64,000 nucleotides of DNA from Micromonospora carbonacea (GCF_014205165.1 NZ_JACHMZ010000001.1:620001-684000); one strand, 5' to 3'. Shown: positions 44,739 to 53,932, counted from the stretch's first letter. Numbers and translations: made by a program. The notes: generated by a model not told the origin, from the letters alone.

Positions 44739-45101
44739 TCAGGAGATGTAGTGCAGGATCACGTTGTGCACGTGGTGGCTCTTCTGCGCGCCCCGGAACT
44801 CGACCTCGTACGTGTGCGTGCCGACGTGGATGGCGATCGAGCCGGTGGAGAAGAACTCCCCGCCCCACGACTTGTTGCTCACCACGCTCACGCTGGTGAT
44901 CTTCGAGTAGGGGATGCTGGTGATCGCGTACCGCTTGCCGACGAAGGAGCGGTCCTGGATGATCACCCGCCGGTCGGTGAGGCCGATGAACCCGGTGCCG
45001 GTGCCGACGGCGTCGTAGACGGCGATGATCTGCTCACCCGTGAGCAGGCCGCTCTGGATCTGTTGGAACTGCTCCTTGCGGTCGTATGTCGCATTCGCCA
45101 T
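44739..45101 (-). CDS. PH-domain-like protein
   Basis: A 120-residue protein matching bacterial PH-like domains (as in YvbH/DUF1696): ERKEQ-like start FQQIQSGLLTGEQIIAVYDA, FIGLTDRRVIIQDRSFVGKR, ITSIPYSKITSVSVVSNKSW and GSIAIHVGTHTYEVEF. ATG 45101 is preceded by a TACCGT hexamer 6 nt upstream, so the mRNA is probably leaderless. Function unknown; it may sit under a membrane. Confidence 0.84.
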   Translation of the reverse strand: MANATYDRKEQFQQIQSGLLTGEQIIAVYDAVGTGTGFIGLTDRRVIIQDRSFVGKRYAITSIPYSKITSVSVVSNKSWGGEFFSTGSIAIHVGTHTYEVEFRGAQKSHHVHNVILHYIS

Positions 45102-45107
45102 GACCCC

Positions 45108-45113
45108 ACGGTA
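45108..45113 (-). promoter_or_regulatory. -10 element of probable leaderless PH-domain transcript
   Basis: TACCGT on the minus strand ends 6 nt before ATG 45101. Confidence 0.4.
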
Positions 45114-45139
45114 GGCGGGCTCGCCAAACAGGCGACCGC

Positions 45140-45448
45140 TCAGGAGCCGGTGACGGTGCGGTACGCGTCCTCGATGCGGGCCGCCAGCAGGACCTCGCCC
45201 TCGCTCAGCGGCGCGCCGTCGCCGTGTCCGACCCGGATCTGCGTCCGGTCCTCGCGGCGGCTGATCTCGGGGCGCAGGCGCAGGGCGTCGGCGACCACCT
45301 TCACCCGTTCGGTCAGCGCGGCGTGCTGGGTGTCGTCGATCACCAGCGTGCGCCGGATCTGCTCGCCCTCGCGGGTCCACCCGGTCAGCAGGGTGAGTGC
45401 GTCGCTCAGGTAGTCGTGCTTCGCCCGGCTCCTGAACAGCACCCGCAT
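45140..45448 (-). CDS. Pterin-4a-carbinolamine dehydratase-like protein
   Basis: A 102-residue protein similar in layout to PhhB: LLTGWTREGEQIRRTLVIDD, AALTERVKVVADALRL and LSEGEVLLAARIEDAYRTV. The catalytic HHP motif after the ADAL helix is replaced by LRPEI, so enzyme activity is doubtful; it may be a relic that binds pterins or proteins. GGAGGTGCGGTG before ATG 45448 is a good ribosome site. Divergent from MutT. Confidence 0.6.
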   Translation of the reverse strand: MRVLFRSRAKHDYLSDALTLLTGWTREGEQIRRTLVIDDTQHAALTERVKVVADALRLRPEISRREDRTQIRVGHGDGAPLSEGEVLLAARIEDAYRTVTGS

Positions 45449-45631
45449 CACCGCACCTCCCAGGCGTCGTTGCCGGCTTGTGGCCAAATCGTCGCCGTCC
45501 CGTGTCTAAGTCGGTAACCCCAGTCTGTCGTCCGACGGAGGGTGTGTCCACGCCCACACTTCCCACTTCTACTGGCCTAGCGGACGGCCACGGTACCCAA
45601 ACCGCCTATTGATCTGGCACGCTGGGAGCCC

Positions 45632-46072
45632 GTGCGGACCGAACGGGCTAACGAAAGCGGACAGACCGAGCGACGCGACCCGAAGGTGGTCGTCGGCGCG
45701 GCGATCATCGCCGACGGGCGGGTGCTGGCCTGCGCCCGGTCGGCCCCGCCCGAGGTGGCCGGCATGTGGGAGTTCCCCGGCGGCAAGGTCGAGCCGGGCG
45801 AGAGCGAGACCGCCGCCCTGGTCCGCGAGTGCGCCGAGGAGCTGGCCGTACGCGTGGAGATCGGCGACCGGGTCGGCCGCAACGTGCGGATGGCCCACGG
45901 CCGTTCGGTGCTGAAGGTGTACGCGGCCCGCCTGCTGCACGGCGACCGGCCGAAGGCCCTGGAGCACTCGGCGCTGCGCTGGCTCTCCGCGGCCGAGCTG
46001 GACACGGTGACCTGGCTGCCCGCCGACGCCCCCATCGTCGCCGCCCTGCGCCCCCTGCTCGCCGCCGACTGA
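45632..46072 (+). CDS. mutT: MutT-type NUDIX hydrolase
   Basis: A 146-residue NUDIX protein. The NUDIX box reads GGKVEPGESETAALVRECAE ELAV, matching Gx5Ex7REUXEEXGU. RSAPPEVAGMWEFPGG before it fits the 8-oxo-dGTP group, so removal of oxidised nucleotides is likely. GTG 45632 has CACGCT 8 nt upstream, so may be leaderless. A terminator follows, shared with sdhB. Confidence 0.88.
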   Translation: MRTERANESGQTERRDPKVVVGAAIIADGRVLACARSAPPEVAGMWEFPGGKVEPGESETAALVRECAEELAVRVEIGDRVGRNVRMAHGRSVLKVYAARLLHGDRPKALEHSALRWLSAAELDTVTWLPADAPIVAALRPLLAAD

Positions 46073-46149
46073 AGCCGCCGGGCAGCAGGGAAGCGGGGAC
46101 AGCCGGGCAGCAGGGGCGGCAGGACCAGGCGGGCGACCCCGGAAACGCC

Positions 46150-46185
46150 GGCGGGGGCCGGCGGCCTGCGCCGCCAGCCCCCGCC
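46150..46185. terminator. Bidirectional terminator of mutT and sdh operon
   Basis: A stem of 9 plus 5 bp with a one-base mismatch (GGCGGGGGC..GGCGG against CCGCC..GCCCCCGCC), with a 6-nt loop, between converging genes. Confidence 0.6.
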
Positions 46186-46197
46186 GTCTCGCCGTGG

Positions 46198-47262
46198 TCA
46201 GTGCTTGTCCTGCTCCGGGTGGGCGAAGTTGAGGTGCTCCGGGGGCAGCGGGAACTGCACGTCGTCGCCGAACGGCGACGGCGCGGCGGCCCGGTCGAAG
46301 GTGAGCTCCGTCAGCGGCAGCTTGCCGTTGTCGTCCACGGCCGGGGCGGTCGGCTTCGGCACCTCGCGGTGCCAGTTGACGCCGGCCTGGGCCTGCGCCT
46401 CGGCGGCCTGGTCGTGGGAGCCACCCGCGTGCGAGTGGACCCCGCCGGCGGCGGCGTGGGAGTGCACGGCGCCGCTGTGCGAGGCGCTGGTCACGCTGGT
46501 CTGAGGCACCTGACCCCTCCGGAAGATCTTGCTACCGAGCCATACCAGGGGATCGTACCTGCGGTCGACCACGCGCTCCTTCATGGGGATGATCGCGTTG
46601 TCAGTGATCTTGATGTGCTCGGGGCAGACCTCGGTGCAGCACTTGGTGATGTTGCAGAAGCCGAGGCCCTGCTCCGCCTGCGCGTACTCCTTGCGGTCGG
46701 TCTTCGCGTCGAGCGGGTGCATGTCCAGCTCGGCGGCCCGGATGAAGAACCGGGGACCCGAGAACGCCTGCTTGTTCTCCTCGTGGTCGCGGACCACGTG
46801 GCAGACGTTCTGGCACAGGAAGCACTCGATGCACTTGCGGAACTCCTGCGAGCGCTCGACGTCGACCTGCTGCATCCGGTATTCGCCCGGGGCCACGCCG
46901 GCCGGCGGCGCGAACGCCGGGGTCTCCCGCGCCTTCTCGTAGTTGAACGAGACGTCGGTGACCAGGTCCCGAATGATCGGGAACGTGCGCAGCGGGGTGA
47001 CCGTGACGGTCTCGGCCTCCTCGAAGGTCGACATCCGGGTCATGCAGCCCAGCTTGGGCATCCCGTTGATCTCCATCGAGCAGGAGCCGCACTTGCCGGC
47101 CTTGCAGTTCCACCGGCAGGCCAGGTCCGGCGCGTCGGTGGCCTGGAGCCGGTGGATGACGTCGAGGACCACCTCGCCCTCGTTGACCTCGACCTGGTAG
47201 TCCTGCAGGTCGCCGCCGCTCTCGTCGCCCCGCCAGATCCTGAAGTGACGCTTGGTTCCCAT
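46198..47262 (-). CDS. sdhB: Succinate dehydrogenase iron-sulfur subunit with His-rich tail
   Basis: A 354-residue subunit. The [2Fe-2S] cluster Cys residues are in CRWNCKAGKCGSCSMEINGM; the [4Fe-4S] and [3Fe-4S] sites are in CIECFLCQNVCHV and KCCTEVCPEHI. The usual length is about 250; the extra 100 or so residues include SHSGAVHSHAAAGGVHSHAG, with seven His, then a Pro-rich end. It links SdhA to the quinone site. ATG 47262 overlaps the sdhA stop by one base (TAATG). Last gene of sdhCAB. Confidence 0.96.
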   Translation of the reverse strand: MGTKRHFRIWRGDESGGDLQDYQVEVNEGEVVLDVIHRLQATDAPDLACRWNCKAGKCGSCSMEINGMPKLGCMTRMSTFEEAETVTVTPLRTFPIIRDLVTDVSFNYEKARETPAFAPPAGVAPGEYRMQQVDVERSQEFRKCIECFLCQNVCHVVRDHEENKQAFSGPRFFIRAAELDMHPLDAKTDRKEYAQAEQGLGFCNITKCCTEVCPEHIKITDNAIIPMKERVVDRRYDPLVWLGSKIFRRGQVPQTSVTSASHSGAVHSHAAAGGVHSHAGGSHDQAAEAQAQAGVNWHREVPKPTAPAVDDNGKLPLTELTFDRAAAPSPFGDDVQFPLPPEHLNFAHPEQDKH

Positions 47263-49178
47263 TACTTGCCCGCCTCCTCAGCGAGGGCGTCGAAGTCCGC
47301 GAGCTCCTCGTCGGTCAGGTACTTGGCCAGTTCGGCCCGGTCGAACAGGGCGACCAGCTCGGCGCGCATCTTCGGCAGCGGCTTGTGGGTCAGCCGCACC
47401 GTGTCGCCGTCCAGGGCGCAGACCAGGTTCACCATGCGCCACTTCGGGTCCATCGCCGGGAAGTCCTCCCGGGTGTGGCCGCCGCGCGACTCCTGCCGCT
47501 CCAGCGCCGCCTTCGCGGTGCACTCCGAGACCACCAGCATGTTGCGCAGGTCCAGCGCGAGGTGCCAGCCCGGGTTGTAGCGCCGCCCGCCGGCCGCGCT
47601 GACCTTCGCCACCCGCTCGCGCAGCTCGGTCAGCCTGACCAGCGCGTCGGCCAGCTCGCCCTCCCGGCGGATGATCCCGACCAGATCCCCCATGACCGCC
47701 TGGAGGTCCTGCTGGAGGTGGTACGGGTTCTCCCCGGTGTCGCGCTGCAACGGCGCGAGCGCCGTCTCCACGGCCGCCTCGACCGCGCCGATCGACACCT
47801 TCGGGCGCGAGGTCAACTGATCGGCGTACGACGCCGCGTGGCCGCCCGCCCGCTTGCCGAAGACCAGCAGGTCCGACAGCGAGTTGCCGCCGAGCCGGTT
47901 GGAGCCGTGCATGCCGCCGGACACCTCACCGGCGGCGAACAGCCCGCGCACCGTGCCGTAGGCGGCGCCCGAGTCCGGGTCCACCTCGACGCCGCCCATC
48001 ACGTAGTGACAGGTCGGCCCGACCTCCATCGGCTCCTTGGTGATGTCGACGTCGGCCAGCTCCTTGAACTGGTGGTACATCGACGGCAGGCGACGACGGA
48101 TCTCCTCGGCCGGCAGCCGGGACGCGATGTCGAGGTAGACGCCGCCGGCCGGCGTGCCCCGACCGGCCTTGACCTCGCTGTTGATCGCCCGGGCCACCTC
48201 GTCGCGGGGCAGCAGCTCCGGCGGACGCCGGTTGTTGTCCGGGTCCTTGTACCAGCGGTCCGCCTCGGCCTCGTTGTCCGCGTACTGCTTGCGGAACACG
48301 TCCGGGACATAGTCGAACATGAACCGCTTGCCGTCGGAGTTCTTCAGGATGCCGCCGTCGCCGCGCACCGACTCGGTGACCAGGATGCCCTTCACCGAGG
48401 GCGGCCACACCATGCCGGTCGGGTGGAACTGGAGGAACTCCATGTTGATCAGCGTCGCCCCGGCGCGCAGGGCCAGCGCGTGCCCGTCGCCGGTGTATTC
48501 CCAGGAGTTCGACGTGACCTTGTACGACCGGCCGACGCCGCCCGTTGCCAGCACCACGGCCGGGGCCTCGAACAGGATGAACTCGCCGGACTCCCGGTAG
48601 TAGCCGAACGCCCCGGCGACCTTGTCGCCGTCGAGCAGCAGCTCGGTGATCGTCGTCTCGGCGAACACCTTGATCCGGGCGTCGTACGAGCCGAACTCGG
48701 CCTTGTCCTCCTGCTGGAGGGAGACGATCTTCTGCTGGAGGGTGCGGATCAGCTCCAGGCCCGTCCGGTCGCCGACGTGCGCCAGCCGGGGGTACTCGTG
48801 GCCACCGAAGTTGCGCTGCGAGATCTTCCCGTCCTTGGTGCGGTCGAACAGCGCGCCGTACGTCTCCAGCTCCCAGATGCGCTGCGGCGACTCCTTCGCG
48901 TGCAGTTCGGCCATCCGGAAGTTGTTGAGGAACTTGCCGCCGCGCATGGTGTCGCGGAAGTGCACCTGCCAGTTGTCCCGGCTGTTCACGTTGCCCATGG
49001 CGGCGGCCGCGCCGCCCTCGGCCATCACGGTGTGGGCCTTGCCGAACAGCGACTTCGAGATGATCGCCGTCTTCTTGCCCGCGAGCCGGGCCTCGATCGC
49101 CGCGCGCAGGCCGGCGCCGCCGGCCCCGATCACGACGACGTCGTAGTGGTGTCGTTCGATGCGATTCGTGGTCGTCAT
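47262..49178 (-). CDS. sdhA: Succinate dehydrogenase flavoprotein subunit
   Basis: A 638-residue FAD subunit that oxidises succinate. The FAD loop is VVIGAGGAGLRAAIEARLAG; the covalent-FAD His lies in SLFGKAHTVMAEGGAAAAMG (SGGxxA-like); catalytic residues are in RGDGGILKNSDGKRFM and GGVEVDPDSGA; LGGNSLSDLLVFGKRAGGHA follows. The Arg-rich tail contributes to substrate binding. ATG 49178 sits 10 nt after the sdhC stop. Middle gene of the operon. Confidence 0.97.
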   Translation of the reverse strand: MTTTNRIERHHYDVVVIGAGGAGLRAAIEARLAGKKTAIISKSLFGKAHTVMAEGGAAAAMGNVNSRDNWQVHFRDTMRGGKFLNNFRMAELHAKESPQRIWELETYGALFDRTKDGKISQRNFGGHEYPRLAHVGDRTGLELIRTLQQKIVSLQQEDKAEFGSYDARIKVFAETTITELLLDGDKVAGAFGYYRESGEFILFEAPAVVLATGGVGRSYKVTSNSWEYTGDGHALALRAGATLINMEFLQFHPTGMVWPPSVKGILVTESVRGDGGILKNSDGKRFMFDYVPDVFRKQYADNEAEADRWYKDPDNNRRPPELLPRDEVARAINSEVKAGRGTPAGGVYLDIASRLPAEEIRRRLPSMYHQFKELADVDITKEPMEVGPTCHYVMGGVEVDPDSGAAYGTVRGLFAAGEVSGGMHGSNRLGGNSLSDLLVFGKRAGGHAASYADQLTSRPKVSIGAVEAAVETALAPLQRDTGENPYHLQQDLQAVMGDLVGIIRREGELADALVRLTELRERVAKVSAAGGRRYNPGWHLALDLRNMLVVSECTAKAALERQESRGGHTREDFPAMDPKWRMVNLVCALDGDTVRLTHKPLPKMRAELVALFDRAELAKYLTDEELADFDALAEEAGK

Positions 49179-49188
49179 GTCAGGCCCT

Positions 49189-49995
49189 CTAGTTGATGAA
49201 CCGCAGGTCGTTGAACCAGCCGGCCGCGACCGCCATGACGTAGAAGTCGGTCAGCGCCAGGGTGCCGAGGGTGATCCACGCGAGCTGCATGTGCCGGACG
49301 TTCAGCCAGGACACGCCGGTCCAGGCCTTGTATCGCACCGGGTGCTTGGAGAAGTGCTTGAGCCGCCCGCCGATGATGTGCCGGCAGGAGTGGCAGGAGA
49401 TCGTGTACGCCCACAGCATGACCACGTTGACCAGCAGGACGACGTTGCCCAGCCCGAAGCCGAAGCCCTCCGGCGAGTGGAAGGCCAGCACCGCGTCCCA
49501 GGTGTTGATCAGCGAGATGATCGCGGCGGCGTAGAAGAAGTAGCGGTGCAGGTTCTGGCCCAGCAGCGGGAACCGGGTCTCGCCCGAGTAGCTGTCGTGC
49601 TTGTCCGGCACGGCGCAGGCCGGCGGCGACAGCCAGAACGACCGGTAGTAGGCCTTGCGGTAGTAGTAGCAGGTGAGCCGGAACAGCAGCAGGAACGGCA
49701 GGGTCAGCGCCGCGTCCGGGATGATCCACCAGCCGGGCAGGAACCTGCCGAAGTGGGAGGCCCCCTCGACACACCGGTCCGTGACGCACGGGGAGTAGAA
49801 CGGGGTCAGGTAGTGGTACTGCTCGACCCAGTACCACTTGTGCATGAAGACCCGGACCGTCGCGTACGCCACCCAGGCGCTGAGCCCGATGACGGTGATC
49901 AGCGGAGCGAACCACCACCGGTCCGTCCGCAACGTCTTCGCCGCTATGGCGGCGCGCGCTCGCGCTCCCCGCGGCCTCGTTGCCGTTGAAGTCAT
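49189..49995 (-). CDS. sdhC: Succinate dehydrogenase membrane anchor subunit (SdhC/SdhCD type)
   Basis: A 268-residue membrane subunit with five helices, for example PLITVIGLSAWVAYATVRVF, AALTLPFLLLFRLTCYYYR, YFFYAAAIISLINTWDAVLA and NVVLLVNVVMLWAYTISC. His residues (QYHYLTPFY, NLHRYFFY, CHSCRHIIGG and VRHMQL) are candidates for binding heme b, as in the single-subunit anchors of actinobacteria. It delivers electrons to menaquinone. ATG 49995. First gene of sdhC-sdhA-sdhB. Confidence 0.93.
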   Translation of the reverse strand: MTSTATRPRGARARAAIAAKTLRTDRWWFAPLITVIGLSAWVAYATVRVFMHKWYWVEQYHYLTPFYSPCVTDRCVEGASHFGRFLPGWWIIPDAALTLPFLLLFRLTCYYYRKAYYRSFWLSPPACAVPDKHDSYSGETRFPLLGQNLHRYFFYAAAIISLINTWDAVLAFHSPEGFGFGLGNVVLLVNVVMLWAYTISCHSCRHIIGGRLKHFSKHPVRYKAWTGVSWLNVRHMQLAWITLGTLALTDFYVMAVAAGWFNDLRFIN

Positions 49996-50281
49996 TCGGT
50001 CGTCTCCCTGACGGGGCCCTCACGGGCGGCAGTTGTTCCGGTCGGCACGCGGACCGGCGACCCCGTACCCGCTGCCACCTCACCGCGCACACCAACGACC
50101 ACACCGGCCGTACCGGCGCAGCTAGTTGACACACGTTACGCCGATCTCCGTGGGCCGTCCGCGCAAGGGAGTGTCCCGTGTGTCCGGCCTGCGGAAAAGT
50201 CCCCGCAACACGATCGATGTCGGATGTTAAGAACCTCACTCCCCGGCCGCCGCCAGAACCGGCGAGGATCATCCGCGCGGG

Positions 50282-51769
50282 TCAGCCGGACGCGCCCCCG
50301 GTGAAGTTCCAGGACGCCAGCCGCAGCGCCGGCGCGTCCCACCAGACGCCGTCGAACCGGTCCGGCTGCCGGACCGCCCGGCGGCCGATCCCGAGCACGG
50401 CCCCCGGGCCCAGCGCCCGGGGGTAGGACTCGGTGAACCGGAAGTTCTGCACCGCCCGCACTGGCACCCCGCCCTCCACGAGCCACACCCCGTTGCGGGT
50501 CAGCCCCGTGATCACCAGGCTCTTCGTGTCCAGCACCCGGGTGTACCACAGGTCGCTGACCAGCAGGCCCCGTTCCATCCCGGCGACCAGGTCGGCCGTG
50601 GCGTCGTCGACCAGCGGCCCCGCCGGCGCCGGCGACCCGTGCCCTGCCCCGTCGCCGTGCCCCGCCCCGGCGGCGTGCCCCGCCCCGGCGGCGTGCTGAG
50701 CCCGGTAGCCGCCGGCCGGCGCGTGCGCCGGAGCACCGGCGTCGCCCGCCGGGGCGGGGCCCGACAGCCGCAGATTGACCGGCATCGGGCCGAAGGTGGC
50801 TGCCTCCGGCGACGCGTGCCCGGTGGAGCCCACCCCGGCCGCCGCGCCGCTGCGCCGGTCGTGCGCCACGGCGACCGTGGTGCCGGCGTCGACCAGCGTC
50901 AGTGCCCGCCGGCCCGTGCCCTCCACGTCGAACGGCAGCCCCGACCCGGCGAGCGGGTCGTCGACCAGCGTGACCGCCGGATCGAACTGGGCCACGCCCG
51001 GCTCGGCGAAGGACTGCCGCTCGGCGTGCCGCTTGCCGTTGAAGCCCCACATGGCGAAGTTGTGCAGCAGGTCGGCGACGGCGGCCGGCTCCAGCACCAC
51101 CTCGTAGCGGCCCGGGGGCAGCTCGACCGGGTCAACGGCCGCCCGCGCCTTCGCGGCGGCCCGGGCCCCCAGCGCCGCCCCGTCGAGGTCGGCCAGCCGG
51201 TCGACGTGCAGCCGGGCCACGCCGTCCGCGCCGCCGGTGCGGGCGATGCCGTCCATCGCCGCCGCGGCGGCGACGCCCTGCGCCGAGTGCCCGGTGGAGT
51301 TGGCGAACGCCGCCGCCCGGTAGCCGGTGCGGCAGTAGCCGGCGGCTTCCAGCCCGCCCACGGCGTCGACGAAGGCGCGCACCCGCTCGGCGCGCTCGCC
51401 CGGCTCGGCGAAGGCCGTGGCCTCGTCCCAGGCCGGGGCGGCGGGCACCGGCGAGCGCGGGGTCAGCCCCGGCCAGGCCGGATCCGGCGGGCAGAGGCGG
51501 GCCGCCGCGAGGACCCGCTCGACCAGGGCGGCCAGCCCCTCCGGGGTGACCACGCTGCCGCCGCCGGCCGCCGTGCGCCCGTCGGCGTGCACGCGCAGCC
51601 GCACGGAGACGCCCGACTCGGCGACGTTCTGGTGCACGAAGGAGTTGGCGAACCGGGTCAGCGCCAGGTCGGCGCGGGTGACCACCACCTCCGCCTCGGC
51701 CTGCGGCCCGGCCAGCCGGCGGACCAGGTCGACCACCTGGTCGGCGAGCCCCAGCACGTCCTCGCTCAT
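50282..51769 (-). CDS. tldE: TldE/PmbA-family metalloprotease subunit
   Basis: A 495-residue partner of TldD. The N-terminal half resembles TldD, but the HExxxH zinc motif is absent, as in TldE. Conserved-looking parts are FANSFVHQNVAESGVSVRLR, GTGRRALTLVDAGTT and NGVWLVEGGVPVRAVQNFRF. A Gly/Ala/His-rich insert (AAGAGHAAGAGHGDGAGHG) lies near residue 365. TldD/TldE forms a chamber that degrades unfolded peptides and matures some peptide natural products. ATG 51769. Confidence 0.93.
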   Translation of the reverse strand: MSEDVLGLADQVVDLVRRLAGPQAEAEVVVTRADLALTRFANSFVHQNVAESGVSVRLRVHADGRTAAGGGSVVTPEGLAALVERVLAAARLCPPDPAWPGLTPRSPVPAAPAWDEATAFAEPGERAERVRAFVDAVGGLEAAGYCRTGYRAAAFANSTGHSAQGVAAAAAMDGIARTGGADGVARLHVDRLADLDGAALGARAAAKARAAVDPVELPPGRYEVVLEPAAVADLLHNFAMWGFNGKRHAERQSFAEPGVAQFDPAVTLVDDPLAGSGLPFDVEGTGRRALTLVDAGTTVAVAHDRRSGAAAGVGSTGHASPEAATFGPMPVNLRLSGPAPAGDAGAPAHAPAGGYRAQHAAGAGHAAGAGHGDGAGHGSPAPAGPLVDDATADLVAGMERGLLVSDLWYTRVLDTKSLVITGLTRNGVWLVEGGVPVRAVQNFRFTESYPRALGPGAVLGIGRRAVRQPDRFDGVWWDAPALRLASWNFTGGASG

Positions 51770-51836
51770 GCGACCACCCCGCTGCGCTCGGCGGCCGTAG
51801 GAGACCTCATGGCACCGAGCCTGCTGCTTTGCTCGC

Positions 51837-53273
51837 TCACGCGCGCACCCCCACTCGGACGTTGCGGAACCGGGCCGGCGCGGCCGGGTGACCCGTGTGG
51901 CCGACCTGGCCGGGCTGGCCCTTGCCGCAGTTGGGCGTGCCCCAGGCGACGGTCTCGGCGGAGAGCATGTCCATCGAGCGCCAGAACAGCGGGCCGATGC
52001 CCGTGTAGGTCGGGTTGCGCAGCATCCGCCCCCGCCGGCCCCGCTTCACCTCCCAGCCGATCTCGCAGCCGAACTGGAAGTTGAGCCGCTTGTCGTCGAT
52101 CGACCAGGAGCGGTTGACGTCCATCAGCACCCCGTCGTCGGTGGCGGCGACGATCTCGTCGAGGGTGTGCGGGCCGGGCTCCAGCCCGACGTTCGTCATC
52201 CGCACCATCGGCAGCCGCGCCCAGCCGTCGGCGCGTACGCTGCCGCCGTAGTCCAGGCCGGCGACGGCGGCCGAGTCACGGCCGGCGAGCACCCCCACCC
52301 ACCGGCCCTCGCGCACCGCGTCCCGCCGCACCGCCGGGGAGCCCTCGTCGTCGAAGCCGAAGCTGCCCAGCGCGCCCGGGATGGTCGGGTCGATGGTGAC
52401 GTTCATCAGCTCGGAGCCGTAGCGCAGCGAGCCGAGCTGCGCCAGGTCCAGCCAGGACGTGCCGGCGAAGGCGGCCTCCCAGCCGAGGATGCGGTCCAAC
52501 TCGATGGCGTGCCCGACGGACTCGTGGATCTGCAACGCGAGCTGCTCGCCGCCGAGGATCAGGTCGGTCTCGCCCGCCGGGCACTCGGGCGCGGTGAGCA
52601 GCGCGCGGCTCTCCTCGGCGACCCGGGCGGCGTGCGCGGCCAGGTCGAGCCGGGTGACCAGCTCCCAGCCGGTCGTGCCGTACTGGCCGCGGTAGCTCGG
52701 GTAGGACCGGCGCTGGGTCTCGCCGTCGCCGATCGAGGTGGCCGAGATGCCGCCGCCGCACTCGCGGATGCGCTGGTCGATGCGGTGGCCCTCGCTGGAG
52801 ACGAACCACTTCGTCGTGTCCCACACCTGGTAGAGGCCCTCGGCCAGGTCGGCGCCGTGCTCCCGCATCGTCGCGGTCGCGCCGACCAGCAGGTCGCCCT
52901 TGGCGGACAGGGCCACCCCGAGCGGGTCCACCTCGCACGCCGAGGACCAGCTTGCGACGACCGGCTCGGCCGGCACCAGGTCGACCTGCGGGCCGGGGAC
53001 CCGGGCGCTCGCGGCGGCGATCAGCGCGGCCCGCCGGCCGGCGTCGCGGGCGGCGGCGTCCGACAGCTCCGGTACGGCGTGGAAGCCCCAGCCCGACCCC
53101 ACCAGCGCCCGGACGCCCAGCCCGAGGCTCTCGTCCTGGGTCAGCTCCTCGACGTCGCCGTTGCGGGCCGACATCGACTCGTAGCGGCGGTGCATCACCC
53201 GGGCGTCGGCGTAGCGCGCGCCCGCGTCGAGGGCGGCCTGCACGGCGGCGGACGCCGCATCGAATCCGGTCAT
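51837..53273 (-). CDS. tldD: TldD-family metalloprotease
   Basis: A 478-residue zinc protease subunit. The catalytic motif LQIHESVGHAIELDR (HExxxH) and the C-terminal Cys in WGTPNCGKGQP are as in TldD. N-terminal conserved parts are GLGVRALVGSGWGFHA and RESYPSYRGQ-like SYPSYRGQYGTTGWE. It lies directly upstream of tldE on the same strand with a 67-bp gap. It forms a heterodimer with TldE. No RiPP precursor was seen nearby. ATG 53273. Confidence 0.94.
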   Translation of the reverse strand: MTGFDAASAAVQAALDAGARYADARVMHRRYESMSARNGDVEELTQDESLGLGVRALVGSGWGFHAVPELSDAAARDAGRRAALIAAASARVPGPQVDLVPAEPVVASWSSACEVDPLGVALSAKGDLLVGATATMREHGADLAEGLYQVWDTTKWFVSSEGHRIDQRIRECGGGISATSIGDGETQRRSYPSYRGQYGTTGWELVTRLDLAAHAARVAEESRALLTAPECPAGETDLILGGEQLALQIHESVGHAIELDRILGWEAAFAGTSWLDLAQLGSLRYGSELMNVTIDPTIPGALGSFGFDDEGSPAVRRDAVREGRWVGVLAGRDSAAVAGLDYGGSVRADGWARLPMVRMTNVGLEPGPHTLDEIVAATDDGVLMDVNRSWSIDDKRLNFQFGCEIGWEVKRGRRGRMLRNPTYTGIGPLFWRSMDMLSAETVAWGTPNCGKGQPGQVGHTGHPAAPARFRNVRVGVRA

Positions 53274-53383
53274 GACGACGCTCCGCCGCGCTGCGCGCCG
53301 CCCTGAGACACCGGGCCAGATGGATGGTTCGCTCGCTGGCGCTCGCTCATGCGCCCGACCCTAGGGGACGGGACCGACATCCG

Positions 53384-53932
53384 TCAGGGGACGAGATCCT
53401 CGGGCCGGATCTTCGCCCGGACGGGCTCGACCAACTCCAGAATCTCGCCCCGCTGGGCGGCGGAGTGCTCCACGTAGTGGGCGTGCCGACGCCGGTGCAG
53501 GCGCAGCGCGCCGGTCTCCTGCTCGACCAGCAGGTGCCAGTCGATGTGGGCGGCGGCGTAGTAGTGCATCTTCAGCACCTTGTCGGTGGACGCGTTTCCC
53601 GGCGAGATGATCTCGCAGACCAGCCGGACGTCGGCCGCCGCCACGTAGACGTCGTCGAGGTCGACCGGGTCCGTGACGACGAGGTCGGGAACGGGCACCC
53701 GCCCGGGCCGGAGCCGGACGTTCACCGCCTCCAGCAGCTCCAGTCCGGCCGCCTCGGCGGCCGGTTCGAGGATGTTGCCCAGCTTGCGGGAGATCCGTTG
53801 GTGGCGTGGGGTGGGGGCCGAGGTCAGGTGGAGGCTCCCGTCGAAGAGTTCGACCCGTTGCGATGTCTCGCCGAGGGCGAGCTGCTCCTCCTCGGTCCAC
53901 GGTCCGTCGTGGTCGAACACCGCCGCGGTCAT
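53384..53932 (-). CDS. Uma2 family endonuclease-like protein
   Basis: A 182-residue protein of the Uma2/DUF820 PD-(D/E)xK-like family. The motif PVPDLVVTDPVDLDDVYVAA and LVCEIISPGNASTDKVLKMH hold the acidic residues (PD and E) and a later Lys; YYAAAHIDWHLLVEQ follows. These proteins are common in actinobacteria and their roles are unknown. ATG 53932 follows a perfect GGAGGTGACC site. Upstream of tldD on the same strand but transcribed separately. Confidence 0.87.
   Translation of the reverse strand: MTAAVFDHDGPWTEEEQLALGETSQRVELFDGSLHLTSAPTPRHQRISRKLGNILEPAAEAAGLELLEAVNVRLRPGRVPVPDLVVTDPVDLDDVYVAAADVRLVCEIISPGNASTDKVLKMHYYAAAHIDWHLLVEQETGALRLHRRRHAHYVEHSAAQRGEILELVEPVRAKIRPEDLVP

Noticed and set aside
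50120..50160. A TTGACA element on the plus strand before position 50130
   Set aside because: No plus-strand gene lies downstream, so it does not count as a promoter.
51837..53400. A RiPP peptide cluster around tldD/tldE
   Set aside because: TldD/TldE can mature peptide products, but I saw no precursor peptide or modifying enzyme close by.
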